Notes: generated by a model not told the origin, from the sequence alone. DNA of 14,818 nt from JBGCED01 sp045106055 (GCA_045106055.1 JBGCED010000010.1:1-14818), one strand, 5' to 3'; counted from the stretch's first letter, positions 1-8,801 are shown. Numbers and translations: made by a program.

Positions 1-22
1 AGTAGGGGAGCTTTGAAAAATC

Positions 23-1054
23 ATGGATGCGATTTTTATCCAAATATTAAACGGATTGGATAAGGGGGGCGCTTATGCGCTGATTGCCCTTGGGCTGACC
101 CTTATTTTTGGGACGCTGGGCGTTGTGAATTTTGCCCATGGCGCATTATTCATGCTGGGTGCGTTTTGCGCGGTTGGCTTGAATGAATTGCTGAACCTTC
201 AAAAAATAACGCTTGACCCCAATCAAATAACCGCTTGGGGAACCCCGCTTGAAATTCGCGTGCCTTATGCCGAAATTTGGTTTGGTGATTTTGGCGCGGC
301 ATTGATTGATTATTCTGTTCCCGTATCGATTTTAATTGCCATTCCGATCATGCTGTTAATCGGGATTGCGATGGAACGCGGGCTGATTAAGCATTTTTAC
401 AAACGCGCCCATGCGGATCAAATTTTGGTCACTTTTGGATTGGCAATCGTGTTGCAAGAAATCATCAAAGCATGGTTTGGCGCAAATCCAATACCGCAAA
501 ACCCACCTTTGATCTTTCAAGGGGCAAGCGATATTGGCGCAGGATTATTATGGTTTGATCCTGGGGTCATTGTTTATCCCACTTGGCGCTTGGTTTATTT
601 CACTTTTGCTGTGATGATCATTGGGGCTGTCTTTGCGTTCTTACGATTTACCACATTCGGGATGGTGGTGCGCGCGGGCATGCAAGACCGCGAAACGGTT
701 GGTTTGCTTGGCATCAATATCGATAAACGCTTCACGATTGTGTTTGGCGTGGCTGCGGTCGTTGCGGGGCTTGCTGGGGTGATGTACACCCCAATTCTGC
801 CGCCAAATTACCATATTGGCATGGATTTTCTGGTGCTATCCTTTGTGGTGGTGGTGGTTGGCGGCATGGGGTCGCTTGGCGGCGCGGTTGCTGCGGGTTT
901 CTTGCTGGGCATTCTGCAAAGCTTTGCCTCGATGAATGAAGTAAAGGCAATTTTGCCTGGGATCGATCAAATTATTATTTATCTGGTTGCTGTTGTTATT
1001 CTGCTGGTGCGTCCACGCGGATTGATGGGGCGCAAAGGCGTGATGGAGGGTTAA
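23..1054 (+). CDS. livH: Branched-chain amino acid/amide-type ABC transporter permease, LivH family
   Basis: This is an inner-membrane permease that forms the translocation pore together with LivM, for import of branched-chain amino acids or related amides. The LivH signature lies at residues 14-40 (GGAYALIALGLTLIFG followed by VVNFAHG), and the cytoplasmic coupling loop GGMGSLGG is in the C-terminal quarter. Several long hydrophobic segments run through the 343-residue protein. LivH proteins are usually nearer 300 residues; the extra length is a more polar segment at about residues 55-95 between early membrane helices, which probably forms a periplasmic loop. The ATG follows a purine-rich AGGGGAG at 4-10. 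It is followed 3 nt later by livM. The substrate cannot be read from sequence: leucine-type, urea-type and amide-type systems share this fold. The substrate-binding protein expected in such operons is not in the window. Confidence 0.93.
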   Translation: MDAIFIQILNGLDKGGAYALIALGLTLIFGTLGVVNFAHGALFMLGAFCAVGLNELLNLQKITLDPNQITAWGTPLEIRVPYAEIWFGDFGAALIDYSVPVSILIAIPIMLLIGIAMERGLIKHFYKRAHADQILVTFGLAIVLQEIIKAWFGANPIPQNPPLIFQGASDIGAGLLWFDPGVIVYPTWRLVYFTFAVMIIGAVFAFLRFTTFGMVVRAGMQDRETVGLLGINIDKRFTIVFGVAAVVAGLAGVMYTPILPPNYHIGMDFLVLSFVVVVVGGMGSLGGAVAAGFLLGILQSFASMNEVKAILPGIDQIIIYLVAVVILLVRPRGLMGRKGVMEG

Positions 1055-1057
1055 GCG

Positions 1058-2197
1058 ATGAAAAATAAGCAAGATAATCGGTTTTTGGGTGCGGTTGCAA
1101 TCTTTGTATTGCTTGGGCCAATTTTGCTGGTACCCTTTGGCGCTGCCTATCCAGATTTGCTGCAAAAATTTGTGATCTTTGGATTATTTGCAATCGGGTT
1201 TAATATCCTATTTGGGCTAACGGGCTATTTAAGCTTTGGTCACGCCGCTTTTCTTGGGATTGGATCCTATTGTGCGGTTTGGATGTTTAAATTATTAAGC
1301 ATGAATGTGATCCCCGCTTTAATTTTTGCGGTATTGGTCAGCGGTGTATTTGCCTTGCTAATTGGGTTTATTAGCCTCAGGCGGACGGGGATTTATTTCT
1401 CCATCCTTACCCTAGCCTTCGCCCAAATGTCCTATAATTTGGCTTATTCGGTGCTTACCCCGATTACCAACGGGGAAACGGGCTTGCAATTAACCTTAAG
1501 TGATCCGCGCATTCTTGATCGGGTGGGCGAAAATGTTGATCAGCTGCCTTTGACCAATTTATTTGGGCTGCCAATGAATAAAACATGGGAAATTGAAGCC
1601 TTGGGCGCAGTTTTTCAGTTTAATGTCGGCTTTTACTTTAGCGCGGTGATCATGCTGATCGGCTTTTACATTGCCTATCGCATTTTTAATTCCCCGTTTG
1701 GAATGATGCTGCGCGCCATTAAAACCAACCAGGATCGCATGGGCTATACAGGTTTAAATGCACGGCCTTATACGCTTGCTGCCTTTGTGATTTCGGGAAT
1801 GTATGCGGGGCTTGCTGGGGCATTGCTTGCCTGTAATGATCCGCTTGCTGGCGCAGAACGCATGCAATGGACGGCTTCTGGTGAGGTTGTGCTGATGACC
1901 ATTCTTGGCGGGGTTGGCACTTTGCTAGGACCGCTGATTGGTGCAGGCGCGATTAAATATTTTGAAAATATCTTTTCTGCCTTTAATGATAAGGTGCTGG
2001 CTGAGATTTTTGCCTTTATGCCAGAATCTTTGTCCAATATATTTACATTCATCGTCGGTCCTTTTGTTGGTGATGGGTGGCATTTAACGCTTGGTGCGCT
2101 GTTTATGCTGGTGGTGATCTTTTTGCCAGGCGGCTTAATGGAAGGCTTTAACCGCAGCACCGCTTGGGTAAAAGCAAAAATGGCAAAAAATTCATAA
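1058..2197 (+). CDS. livM: Branched-chain amino acid/amide-type ABC transporter permease, LivM family
   Basis: This is the second membrane subunit of the importer, which pairs with LivH. The LivM motif LTGYLSFGHAAFLGIGSY is at residues 54-71, and the coupling loop LGGVGTLLGPLIGAG is near the C-terminal third. The protein is strongly hydrophobic, with about ten candidate membrane helices and a short Lys-rich tail. Its 379 residues are within the usual range for LivM. A region at about residues 145-190 (after LQLTLSDPR) is polar and likely periplasmic. The start is 3 nt after the livH stop, with GGAGGG at 1045-1050 inside the end of livH as the ribosome binding site, so the two permeases are almost certainly co-transcribed and translationally coupled. 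The family is certain; the transported substrate is not. Confidence 0.93.
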   Translation: MKNKQDNRFLGAVAIFVLLGPILLVPFGAAYPDLLQKFVIFGLFAIGFNILFGLTGYLSFGHAAFLGIGSYCAVWMFKLLSMNVIPALIFAVLVSGVFALLIGFISLRRTGIYFSILTLAFAQMSYNLAYSVLTPITNGETGLQLTLSDPRILDRVGENVDQLPLTNLFGLPMNKTWEIEALGAVFQFNVGFYFSAVIMLIGFYIAYRIFNSPFGMMLRAIKTNQDRMGYTGLNARPYTLAAFVISGMYAGLAGALLACNDPLAGAERMQWTASGEVVLMTILGGVGTLLGPLIGAGAIKYFENIFSAFNDKVLAEIFAFMPESLSNIFTFIVGPFVGDGWHLTLGALFMLVVIFLPGGLMEGFNRSTAWVKAKMAKNS

Positions 2198-2227
2198 AGG
2201 CAAGATTTGGGCAGGAGAAGTTAAATT

Positions 2228-2983
2228 ATGGGAATCTTAACCGTTAAAAATGTCAATAAACGCTTTGGCGGATTGCAAGCACTTGGCAATGTCAATTTAG
2301 AAGTGGAAGCAGGCACAGTTCACGCCATTATTGGGCCAAATGGTGCGGGTAAATCCACCCTGCTAAATTGCTTGATTGGGCGCTTAACCCCAGATACGGG
2401 GGAAGTATTGTTCGAGGGTGAATCGGTGCTTGGCAAAACCACCCATGCCGTTAATCAACTTGGGATTAGCCGCGTGTTTCAAACGCCTGAGATTTTTCCT
2501 GAATTAACGCTGGTTGAAAATGTGATGATCCCTGCCTATGCCAAACGCGATGGTGCGTTTAAGCTTAATCCATGGAAACCAATTGCAGATGATCAAGATG
2601 TGCATGAACAAGCGCTTACCATGCTGGAAGATGTGGGGTTAAGCCCCGATGCTGCAAGCCACGCTGCCAGCCTGTCACGCGGGGATAAACGGCGCTTGGA
2701 ATTGGCAATGAGCCTTATTCAAAAACCAAAATTATTATTGCTGGATGAACCCACCGCAGGCATGGCACGCGCCGATACGAATAACACGATTGATTTGTTG
2801 AAAAAAATCAGCAAGCGCGGCATTACGATGGTTGTGATTGAGCATGATATGCATGTGGTTTTCTCGCTAGCGGAGCGCATTACCGTCATGGCGCAAGGCA
2901 CACCCATTGTTGAGGATGCCCCCGAAAATATCAAAGGCAATCCAATCGTTCAAGAAGCCTATTTAGGAGGGGCGCAGGCATGA
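2228..2983 (+). CDS. livG: Branched-chain amino acid/amide-type ABC transporter ATP-binding protein, LivG family
   Basis: This cytoplasmic ATPase powers the LivHM permease. It shows Walker A GPNGAGKST at residues 36-44, a Q-loop glutamine at 85 (VFQTPEIF), the signature LSRGDKRR at 149-156, Walker B LLLLDEP at 169-175 and the H-loop histidine at 205 (IEHD). The signature reads LSRGD rather than LSGGQ or LSYGQ; I recall this variant in a recognisable subset of LivG-like proteins, so it is probably subfamily-specific and not a defect. The length of 251 residues is typical. A GCAGGAGAAG sequence at about 2211-2220 is the likely ribosome binding site. The last four bases overlap the start of livF (ATGA), a standard translational coupling arrangement. 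Confidence 0.93.
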   Translation: MGILTVKNVNKRFGGLQALGNVNLEVEAGTVHAIIGPNGAGKSTLLNCLIGRLTPDTGEVLFEGESVLGKTTHAVNQLGISRVFQTPEIFPELTLVENVMIPAYAKRDGAFKLNPWKPIADDQDVHEQALTMLEDVGLSPDAASHAASLSRGDKRRLELAMSLIQKPKLLLLDEPTAGMARADTNNTIDLLKKISKRGITMVVIEHDMHVVFSLAERITVMAQGTPIVEDAPENIKGNPIVQEAYLGGAQA

Positions 2984-3738
2984 CCATCACACAAGCACCA
3001 GTAAATAAACCTGTTCGCAATGAAGGGGGAAGCCCTGCATTTTTTTCATGCTGGGATTTACATGCAAATTATGGGGAAAGCTATATTGTTCAAGGGGTAA
3101 GTTTTGACATTCGCGAGGGCGAGATTGTGGCATTGCTTGGGCGCAATGGCGCGGGCAAAACATCAACCTTGCGTGCGATTGCACGGCTTGATTCGCCGCA
3201 GCGCACTCATGGCGAAGTATGGCTTAATCATAAGCCGTTGCATAATATGTCAGCTTGGGAGGCCGCGCAATCAGGCGTTGCACTTGTTCCAGAAGATCGC
3301 CGCATCATTCCAGGGCTTTCTGTTCAAGAAAATCTGGAATTGGCACAAATTGCCCCAGGCATTGGCTGGTCGATTGAACGGATTTATGAAAGTTTCCCAA
3401 GACTTGGTGAACGCAAAAACCAAGAGGGCACCACCCTTTCAGGCGGAGAGCAGCAAATGCTTGCCGTTGCCCGTGCCTTGGCGCGGGATGTGAAATTGCT
3501 GCTGCTGGATGAACCTTATGAAGGGCTTGCCCCCGTCATTGTTCAAGAGATTGAGCGAATTTTAATAGAGGTTCGTAAATTGGGCTTCACCACCGTCATT
3601 GTTGAACAAAATGCGGTTGCTGCTTTAAAATTAGCAGATCGTGCCGTCATTTTGGAATCAGGCAAAGTTGTCTTTGATGGCTTGGCGCAAGCCGTATTGG
3701 ATGATGAGGATTTGCGCAATCGCTATCTTGCCATTTAA
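2980..3738 (+). CDS. livF: Branched-chain amino acid/amide-type ABC transporter ATP-binding protein, LivF family
   Basis: This is the second ATPase of the importer, partner of LivG. It carries Walker A GRNGAGKTS at residues 54-62, VPEDRRIIPGLSVQENL at about 103-119, the signature LSGGEQQ at 153-159 and Walker B LLLLDEP at 173-179. The H-loop position reads VEQN (E209, Q210) instead of a histidine; to my knowledge this is normal for LivF. LivF proteins generally start a few residues before the first beta-strand, whereas this one has about 20 extra polar residues. The start is still well supported: it overlaps the livG stop as ATGA, has AGGAGGGG at 2965-2972, and no other methionine lies between it and the first strand. 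It ends 55 nt before the next gene. Confidence 0.92.
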   Translation: MTITQAPVNKPVRNEGGSPAFFSCWDLHANYGESYIVQGVSFDIREGEIVALLGRNGAGKTSTLRAIARLDSPQRTHGEVWLNHKPLHNMSAWEAAQSGVALVPEDRRIIPGLSVQENLELAQIAPGIGWSIERIYESFPRLGERKNQEGTTLSGGEQQMLAVARALARDVKLLLLDEPYEGLAPVIVQEIERILIEVRKLGFTTVIVEQNAVAALKLADRAVILESGKVVFDGLAQAVLDDEDLRNRYLAI

Positions 3739-3793
3739 CGAATCTTTTTCTAAAACAAAATCTCATCATCACAAGATTGGGAGTTTATTTTAG

Positions 3794-5524
3794 GTGTTAA
3801 AGCAGGTTAATAACGGCAATGTTGCAATGCAAATTGCACAAATCATCGCGCAGCGCGGTCAAGATAAGGTCTTTTTATTTCCAGGCGGAACGATTGCCCC
3901 TTTGATGGAGGGGCTTGATGCACATGGCAGCCAGCTAATTTGCACACGCCACGAGCAAGGGGCGGGCTATGCCGCGCTGGCAGTCGCCAAATTAACAGGA
4001 AAAGCGCAAGCGGTGCTGGTTTCTTCTGGGCCTGGGGTTACCAATATTGTAACGCCGATTGCGGATGCCTATTATGATTCTGTGCCATTGGTGATTTTTA
4101 CAGGGCAGGTTGGCGTTAAGGATATGCGCCGCAGCCAAAAACACCGCCAAGCGGGCTTTCAAGAGGTGGATACCGCCAGAATGCTTGCCCCGATTACCAA
4201 GCAAATCTTTATCGTTAAAACCCCCGAAGATGCGTTAATGATGACGCGAATCGCTTTTGATATTGCCCAAAATGGTCGTCCTGGACCTGTGGTGGTTGAC
4301 CTTCCCATGTCCACCCAGCTTGCTGAGTTAACCCGCCCGAAAATCCTGCCTGACTTGGCTGCTCCCGCACTGCCAGAGGCGCATTTACAAGCGATTGATC
4401 AATTTGTGGATTCCTATTTGGATGCGCTAAAAACATCAAAAAAACCTTTATTATTGGTGGGGAATGGGGTGCGGCTTGCCAAAGCACAAAAGAAGCTGGC
4501 GGTATTTGCAAAGCGCACCGCCATGCCCTATACGCAATCCTTGCCCGCGCTTGGGACGCTGCCCAGCAAGGTCGGGTTAATGTCGGCATCGCTTGGCTTT
4601 CATGGGCATACGGGCATGCAAGCTGCAGGGCTTGCGATGCAGCAGGCTGATTTATGCCTTGTGCTGGGATCGCGGCTTGATGTGCGCCAAACAGGCACGG
4701 AAATTGAACAATTTATGCCTGAAGCAAAATTATTTCGGGTTGAGCTTGATCCCGCAGAGATTAAATATCGCCGCATTAAAAAGGGCGCGATTCTAAATGC
4801 CGATATGAATCATGTGCTGGATAAGTTAATTGATCGCCTGGCGCGTGATTCGCTGCCAAATTTACAAAGCTGGAACGCGGAGCTTACCCAATTAAAACGC
4901 CAACATCCGCTGCCAATGGGCAGGGATGGCGCGCTAACGGTGCAGCGCATTGTTGCTGCCGTGGATGAAGCAACCAAGGGAGCGCCCGTCACCGTCACCA
5001 CGGGAGTGGGATCGCATCAGCAATGGGCGGCGCGCCATTTCAGCTATGATGCGCCCAATCGTAATTGGCTAACTTCTGCGGGGCTTGGCGCGATGGGGTT
5101 TGATCTTCCCGCCTCAATCGGTGCGGCGATGGCAAATCCAGATCATACAATTCTTTGCTTTGTCGGGGATGGATCTGTGCAGATGAACATTCAAGAGCTT
5201 GCCACGATTGCTGAATTAAACCTGCCCATTAAAATATTTTGCATGGATAATCGCCGCTTTGGCATTGTCTCGCAATTTCAAAAGACCAAATGGGATCAAG
5301 ATTTGGCGTGCAATGACAAGCAAAATCCTGATTTTGCAGCGCTTGCTGCTGCTTATGGGATAAAGGGGATAAGGCTTGATCATTTGGCGGATATGGGCGG
5401 GGTGATTGCGGATGCATTAAAGGATCAATCCCCTTGCTTTATCCATTGCAGCGTTGATCAAGCCGAAGATATTTCGCCAATGCTGCTTGCGGGTGAAACC
5501 TTGGATAAGATGAGTAAGGCTTGA
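3794..5524 (+). CDS. Thiamine-diphosphate-dependent enzyme of the acetolactate synthase superfamily, substrate uncertain
   Basis: This 576-residue protein has the three-domain layout of the acetolactate synthase large-subunit superfamily. The N-terminal pyrimidine-binding domain has the catalytic glutamate E54 in RHEQGAGYAA, then SSGPGVTN and GFQEVD (F122, Q123). A central domain (about 190-350) includes VLGSRLDVRQTG. The C-terminal domain has TSAGLGAMGFDLPASIGAA and the cofactor motif GDG (458-460) ending at DN (485-486). The length matches bacterial acetolactate synthases. However, the pocket Met of LGMHG is Phe269 and the Trp of the usual QWQ is Phe495, and an insertion of about ten residues (KDMRRSQKHR, 109-118) precedes the FQE motif. 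These changes argue against a standard IlvB/IlvG, and no small regulatory subunit follows. The GTG start is preceded by TTGGGAG at 3777-3783. It follows livF by 55 nt, so it may share the importer's transcript and act on an imported compound; that is inference. Confidence 0.85.
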   Translation: MLKQVNNGNVAMQIAQIIAQRGQDKVFLFPGGTIAPLMEGLDAHGSQLICTRHEQGAGYAALAVAKLTGKAQAVLVSSGPGVTNIVTPIADAYYDSVPLVIFTGQVGVKDMRRSQKHRQAGFQEVDTARMLAPITKQIFIVKTPEDALMMTRIAFDIAQNGRPGPVVVDLPMSTQLAELTRPKILPDLAAPALPEAHLQAIDQFVDSYLDALKTSKKPLLLVGNGVRLAKAQKKLAVFAKRTAMPYTQSLPALGTLPSKVGLMSASLGFHGHTGMQAAGLAMQQADLCLVLGSRLDVRQTGTEIEQFMPEAKLFRVELDPAEIKYRRIKKGAILNADMNHVLDKLIDRLARDSLPNLQSWNAELTQLKRQHPLPMGRDGALTVQRIVAAVDEATKGAPVTVTTGVGSHQQWAARHFSYDAPNRNWLTSAGLGAMGFDLPASIGAAMANPDHTILCFVGDGSVQMNIQELATIAELNLPIKIFCMDNRRFGIVSQFQKTKWDQDLACNDKQNPDFAALAAAYGIKGIRLDHLADMGGVIADALKDQSPCFIHCSVDQAEDISPMLLAGETLDKMSKA

Positions 5525-5558
5525 GCCTATAATTGCAAAAGCACCCCGCGACAATCTT

Positions 5559-5662
5559 ACCCCATAAAGATTTCGTTTTATCCGTTGCAAGCTGGGCTTG
5601 GGTATGTTAAATGGCAACAGATTAAGACATAAAAGAAGCAAACTTTGCTTGATTTATGGGGT
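5559..5662. repeat. Inverted repeat ACCCCATAAA / TTTATGGGGT in the atp leader
   Basis: ACCCCATAAA at 5559-5568 is exactly reverse-complementary to TTTATGGGGT at 5653-5662, with 84 nt between the arms. The right arm begins 4 nt after the start of the candidate -35 element. A perfect 10-bp pair in a 190-bp gap is unlikely by chance, but the wide spacing makes a simple hairpin improbable. Two operator half-sites for one regulator would be a possible reading; the role is unknown. Confidence 0.4.
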
Positions 5663-5677
5663 TATGTTCTATAGATC
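5649..5677 (+). promoter_or_regulatory. Candidate sigma70-type promoter for the atp operon
   Basis: The 190-bp gap before atpH contains TTGATT at 5649-5654 and, 15-17 bp on, overlapping -10-like hexamers TATAGA (5670-5675) and TAGATC (5672-5677). The match to TTGACA/TATAAT is only partial, so this is a suggestion based on position: the gap is the longest non-coding stretch left of the operon and the atp genes need their own strong promoter. I see no T-run terminator for the upstream gene here. Confidence 0.3.
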
Positions 5678-5714
5678 AAAATAGCAGTTAAATTCTATGA
5701 TGGGATGATAAAAG

Positions 5715-6269
5715 GTGGCTGGAAAAGCAAACCCAACAATTATAGCAGACCGTTATGCGCAAGCTTTGCTTGAATTGGCGCAGCAAGATAAAATTGAAGA
5801 CAAGGTGCTTGGCGATCTTGAAGGGCTGGCAGCAGCGGATCAAAATCATATTGAACTTCACCGCATTCTAACAAGTCCGCTTTATTCCAAGCAAGCGCTT
5901 GGCGATATCGTGGATGGGCTGCTGGATGCTGCTAAGGCGCAAAGCCTAACCAAGAAATTTTGCGCGCTGCTGGTCGCCAACAGACGGCTTGACCTTATCG
6001 TGTTGATTTATCAAAATTACCGCGCGATGCTGGCACAAATGCGCGGCGAGATAAAAGTGGAGATCACAGCAGCAAAGGCGCTATCCAAGGAACATCTTGA
6101 TAAATTAAATCACGCCTTGACCAAGATCACCGATAAAAAAATTGAAACTGAAATACATGAAAACCCTGAACTGATGGGCGGGATGATCATAAAAATTGGC
6201 AGCAAAATGCTGGATGGGTCGCTTCAATCACGGTTGGAGCGTATTCGTTTGGCCATGAAGGGAGCTTAA
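5715..6269 (+). CDS. atpH: F1 ATP synthase delta subunit
   Basis: The delta subunit sits on top of the F1 head and joins it to the peripheral stalk of F0. The N-terminal helical domain starts with RYAQALLELA (residues 13-22), and the conserved C-terminal block is at 149-184 (ENPELMGGMIIKIGSKMLDG, then SLQSRLERIRLAM). The length of 184 residues fits alphaproteobacterial delta subunits. The start must be the GTG at 5715: an in-frame TGA lies at 5706-5708, and no ATG, GTG or TTG in frame precedes the conserved region closely. The ribosome binding site is weak (GGGAT at about 5702-5706). It is the first gene of the F1 operon and is followed 4 nt later by atpA. Confidence 0.94.
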   Translation: MAGKANPTIIADRYAQALLELAQQDKIEDKVLGDLEGLAAADQNHIELHRILTSPLYSKQALGDIVDGLLDAAKAQSLTKKFCALLVANRRLDLIVLIYQNYRAMLAQMRGEIKVEITAAKALSKEHLDKLNHALTKITDKKIETEIHENPELMGGMIIKIGSKMLDGSLQSRLERIRLAMKGA

Positions 6270-6273
6270 ACAA

Positions 6274-7803
6274 ATGGAACTTAAAGCCGCAGAAATCTCA
6301 GCAATTTTAAAAGAACAAATTGCGGGGCTGGATGATCAATCCGCCATCGCCGAAGTTGGGCAAGTCATATCCGTTGGGGATGGGGTTGCGCGCGTTTACG
6401 GGCTTGATAATGTTCAAGCAGGTGAAATGGTGGAATTTCCAGGCGGGGTAAAGGGCATGGCGCTTAACCTTGAAACCGATAATGTTGGGGTTGTTATTTT
6501 TGGCGATGACCGCGCGATCAAAGAAGGCGACACCGTCAAGCGTACGGGCGCGATTGTGGATACCCCCGTTGGTAAAGGCTTGCTTGGCCGCGTTGTGGAT
6601 GCGCTTGGCAACCCGATTGATGGCAAGGGCGATCTTGATACAACCGAACGCCAGCTGGTGGAATTAAAAGCCCCTGGCATTATTCCAAGAAAATCAGTGC
6701 ATGAGCCTGTGCAAACAGGGATTAAGTCGCTTGATGCGCTTGTGCCAATTGGTCGCGGTCAACGCGAATTAATCATTGGCGATCGCCAAACAGGCAAAAC
6801 GGCGGTTGCGCTTGATGCCATCATTAATCAAAAATACATTAATCAAGGCGATGATGAAGGTAAAAAACTTTATTGCATCTATGTCGCGATTGGTCAAAAA
6901 AGATCAACCGTTGCCCAAGTGGTTAAAACCTTAACCGATCAAGGCGCAATGGATTATACCGTGGTGGTCGCTGCAACGGCTTCTGATCCTGCACCAATGC
7001 AGTTTCTTGCGCCCTATACAGGCTGCGCCATTGGCGAATATTTCCGCGATAATGGCATGCATGCATTGATCATTTATGATGATTTATCAAAGCAAGCGGT
7101 TGCCTATCGCCAAATGTCCTTATTGCTGCGCCGTCCGCCTGGCCGTGAAGCCTATCCTGGGGATGTGTTTTACATTCACTCGCGCTTACTGGAACGCGCT
7201 GCAAAATTAAATGAAGATAATGGTTCCGGTTCGTTAACCGCGCTGCCTGTAATTGAAACACAGGCGAATGATGTTTCAGCCTATATTCCAACCAATGTTA
7301 TTTCAATTACAGATGGGCAGATTTTCCTTGAAACCAACCTGTTCTATAAAGGGATTCGCCCTGCGATTAATGTTGGACTTTCCGTGTCACGGGTGGGTTC
7401 GGCTGCGCAAACGAAGGCGATGAAAAAAGTTTCAGGCTCGATCAAGTTGGAATTGGCGCAATTCCGTGAAATGGAAGCTTTTGCACAATTTGCATCCGAT
7501 CTAGATGCCGCAACCCAGCAGCTATTGGCACGCGGTGCGCGCTTGACCGAATTGTTGAAGCAGCCCCAATATCAGCCCCTGACGGTGGCGCAGCAAGTCG
7601 CGGTGATCTATGCTGGGACAAAGGGCTATCTTGATAAAGTCAATGTGAAAGAAGTGGGTCGTTATGAAAGCCAAATGCTAAGCAAGCTTGGCAATGATCA
7701 TTCGAAATTGATGGATTCAATCAATTCAACTGGATTATTAGATGATGCGGGTGAAGCAGAGCTTAAAGCCGCGTTGGAGGCGTTTACAAGCAGTTTTGCA
7801 TAA
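6274..7803 (+). CDS. atpA: F1 ATP synthase alpha subunit
   Basis: The alpha subunit provides the non-catalytic nucleotide sites of the alpha3-beta3 hexamer and the arginine finger for the catalytic sites. The P-loop GDRQTGKT is at residues 169-176, the Walker B strand LIIYDD at 265-270, and the arginine finger R373 in SVSRVGSAAQT. The N-terminal beta-barrel domain begins around GQVISVGDGVARVYGL. The length of 509 residues is standard, and the C-terminus (LKAALEAFTSSFA) is complete. GGGAG at about 6260-6264 is the ribosome binding site, placed inside the end of atpH, with a 4-nt gap between the genes. No missing key residue was seen. Confidence 0.98.
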   Translation: MELKAAEISAILKEQIAGLDDQSAIAEVGQVISVGDGVARVYGLDNVQAGEMVEFPGGVKGMALNLETDNVGVVIFGDDRAIKEGDTVKRTGAIVDTPVGKGLLGRVVDALGNPIDGKGDLDTTERQLVELKAPGIIPRKSVHEPVQTGIKSLDALVPIGRGQRELIIGDRQTGKTAVALDAIINQKYINQGDDEGKKLYCIYVAIGQKRSTVAQVVKTLTDQGAMDYTVVVAATASDPAPMQFLAPYTGCAIGEYFRDNGMHALIIYDDLSKQAVAYRQMSLLLRRPPGREAYPGDVFYIHSRLLERAAKLNEDNGSGSLTALPVIETQANDVSAYIPTNVISITDGQIFLETNLFYKGIRPAINVGLSVSRVGSAAQTKAMKKVSGSIKLELAQFREMEAFAQFASDLDAATQQLLARGARLTELLKQPQYQPLTVAQQVAVIYAGTKGYLDKVNVKEVGRYESQMLSKLGNDHSKLMDSINSTGLLDDAGEAELKAALEAFTSSFA

Positions 7804-7856
7804 GCATAAATCATGCAAATTCTGATTCTTTATAAGCGGATGGAAGTTTAACCAAA

Positions 7857-8741
7857 ATGCCAAGCCTTAAAGACCTTAAAAATCGTATTACCAGCGTCCA
7901 ATCGACGAAGCGCATCACTTCTGCGATGAAGATGGTGGCGGCTGCCAAGCTTAAAAAAGCGCAAGAGGCAGCGGATCAGGCGCGCCCTTATGCAAGCCAT
8001 ATGAATTCCATGCTAAGCGCGGTCGCAAATGGCGTTGTTGCGGGAAATGGCCCTGAATTATTGATTGGAACGGGCAAAGATCAAACCCATTTGCTGGTGG
8101 TGATCAGTTCGGATCGCGGGCTTTGTGGCGGCTTAAATGGTGCATTGGTGCGCGGTGTTCGCAAACAAATTCAACATTTAAAAGCCGATGGTAAAACCGT
8201 CAAATTGATGATTGTTGGGCGAAAAGGGGTGGGGCTGTTAAAGCGGCTTTACGCTAGCGATATTGTAAAAACCCACGAAGATTTATTAAAGCCCGCGCCC
8301 GCTTTTGCCCATGCTGATTTGGTGCGCGAGACGATTCTTGCCATGTTTGAAGCGGGTGAATTTGATGTTTGCACGCTTTATTATAATAAATTTATATCGG
8401 CGCTAACCCAAGAAGTTACCCCTTTGCAGCTTATCCCCTTTAAGCTTGAAGAAAAAGCGGATGATGCAAAGCATACAGGCAGCCAAGCGGTTTATGAATT
8501 TGAACCCGATGAAGAAACCATTTTAAACCATCTATTGCCAAAAAATCTAGCAGTTCAAATTTTCAGGGCAATGCTGGAAGGATTCGCATCGGAACAAGGC
8601 GCGCGGATGACCGCGATGGATAATGCAACCAGAAATGCGGGCGATATGATTAACCGCCTATCCATTCGCTATAACCGCACACGGCAAGCGCAAATTACCA
8701 AAGAATTAATTGAAATTATTTCGGGTGCAGAGGCACTTTAA
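7857..8741 (+). CDS. atpG: F1 ATP synthase gamma subunit
   Basis: The gamma subunit is the rotating central shaft of F1. The conserved N-terminal coiled-coil half, LKDLKNRITSVQSTKRIT followed by SAMKMVAAAKLKKA, occupies residues 4-35. The central Rossmann-like domain shows SSDRGLCGGLN at 84-94. The C-terminal helix ends with TRQAQITKELIEIISGA, the most conserved part of the family. The length is 294 residues, as expected. The ATG at 7857 is preceded by a modest GGATGGAAG at about 7838-7846. The gap from atpA is 53 nt and holds no clear terminator. Confidence 0.97.
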   Translation: MPSLKDLKNRITSVQSTKRITSAMKMVAAAKLKKAQEAADQARPYASHMNSMLSAVANGVVAGNGPELLIGTGKDQTHLLVVISSDRGLCGGLNGALVRGVRKQIQHLKADGKTVKLMIVGRKGVGLLKRLYASDIVKTHEDLLKPAPAFAHADLVRETILAMFEAGEFDVCTLYYNKFISALTQEVTPLQLIPFKLEEKADDAKHTGSQAVYEFEPDEETILNHLLPKNLAVQIFRAMLEGFASEQGARMTAMDNATRNAGDMINRLSIRYNRTRQAQITKELIEIISGAEAL

Positions 8742-8743
8742 AC

Positions 8744-8769
8744 CCACTCGCAGGAAAACCACTCACAGG
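8744..8769 (+). repeat. Short near-perfect tandem repeat before atpD
   Basis: CCACTCGCAGG (8744-8754) and CCACTCACAGG (8759-8769) match at 10 of 11 positions with a 15-nt period, in the 60-nt gap between atpG and atpD. The copies lie upstream of the atpD ribosome binding site at 8788-8792. This looks like a local duplication; no function is evident. Confidence 0.5.
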
Positions 8770-8801
8770 CATTTACTGGATTGATATAGGAGTTAGATAT
8801 C

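Noticed and set aside
3739..3793. AATCTT/AAGATT pair in the gap between livF and the thiamine-diphosphate enzyme as a terminator
   Set aside because: The 6-bp AT-rich arms are about 25 nt apart with no following T-run, so a functional terminator is unlikely.
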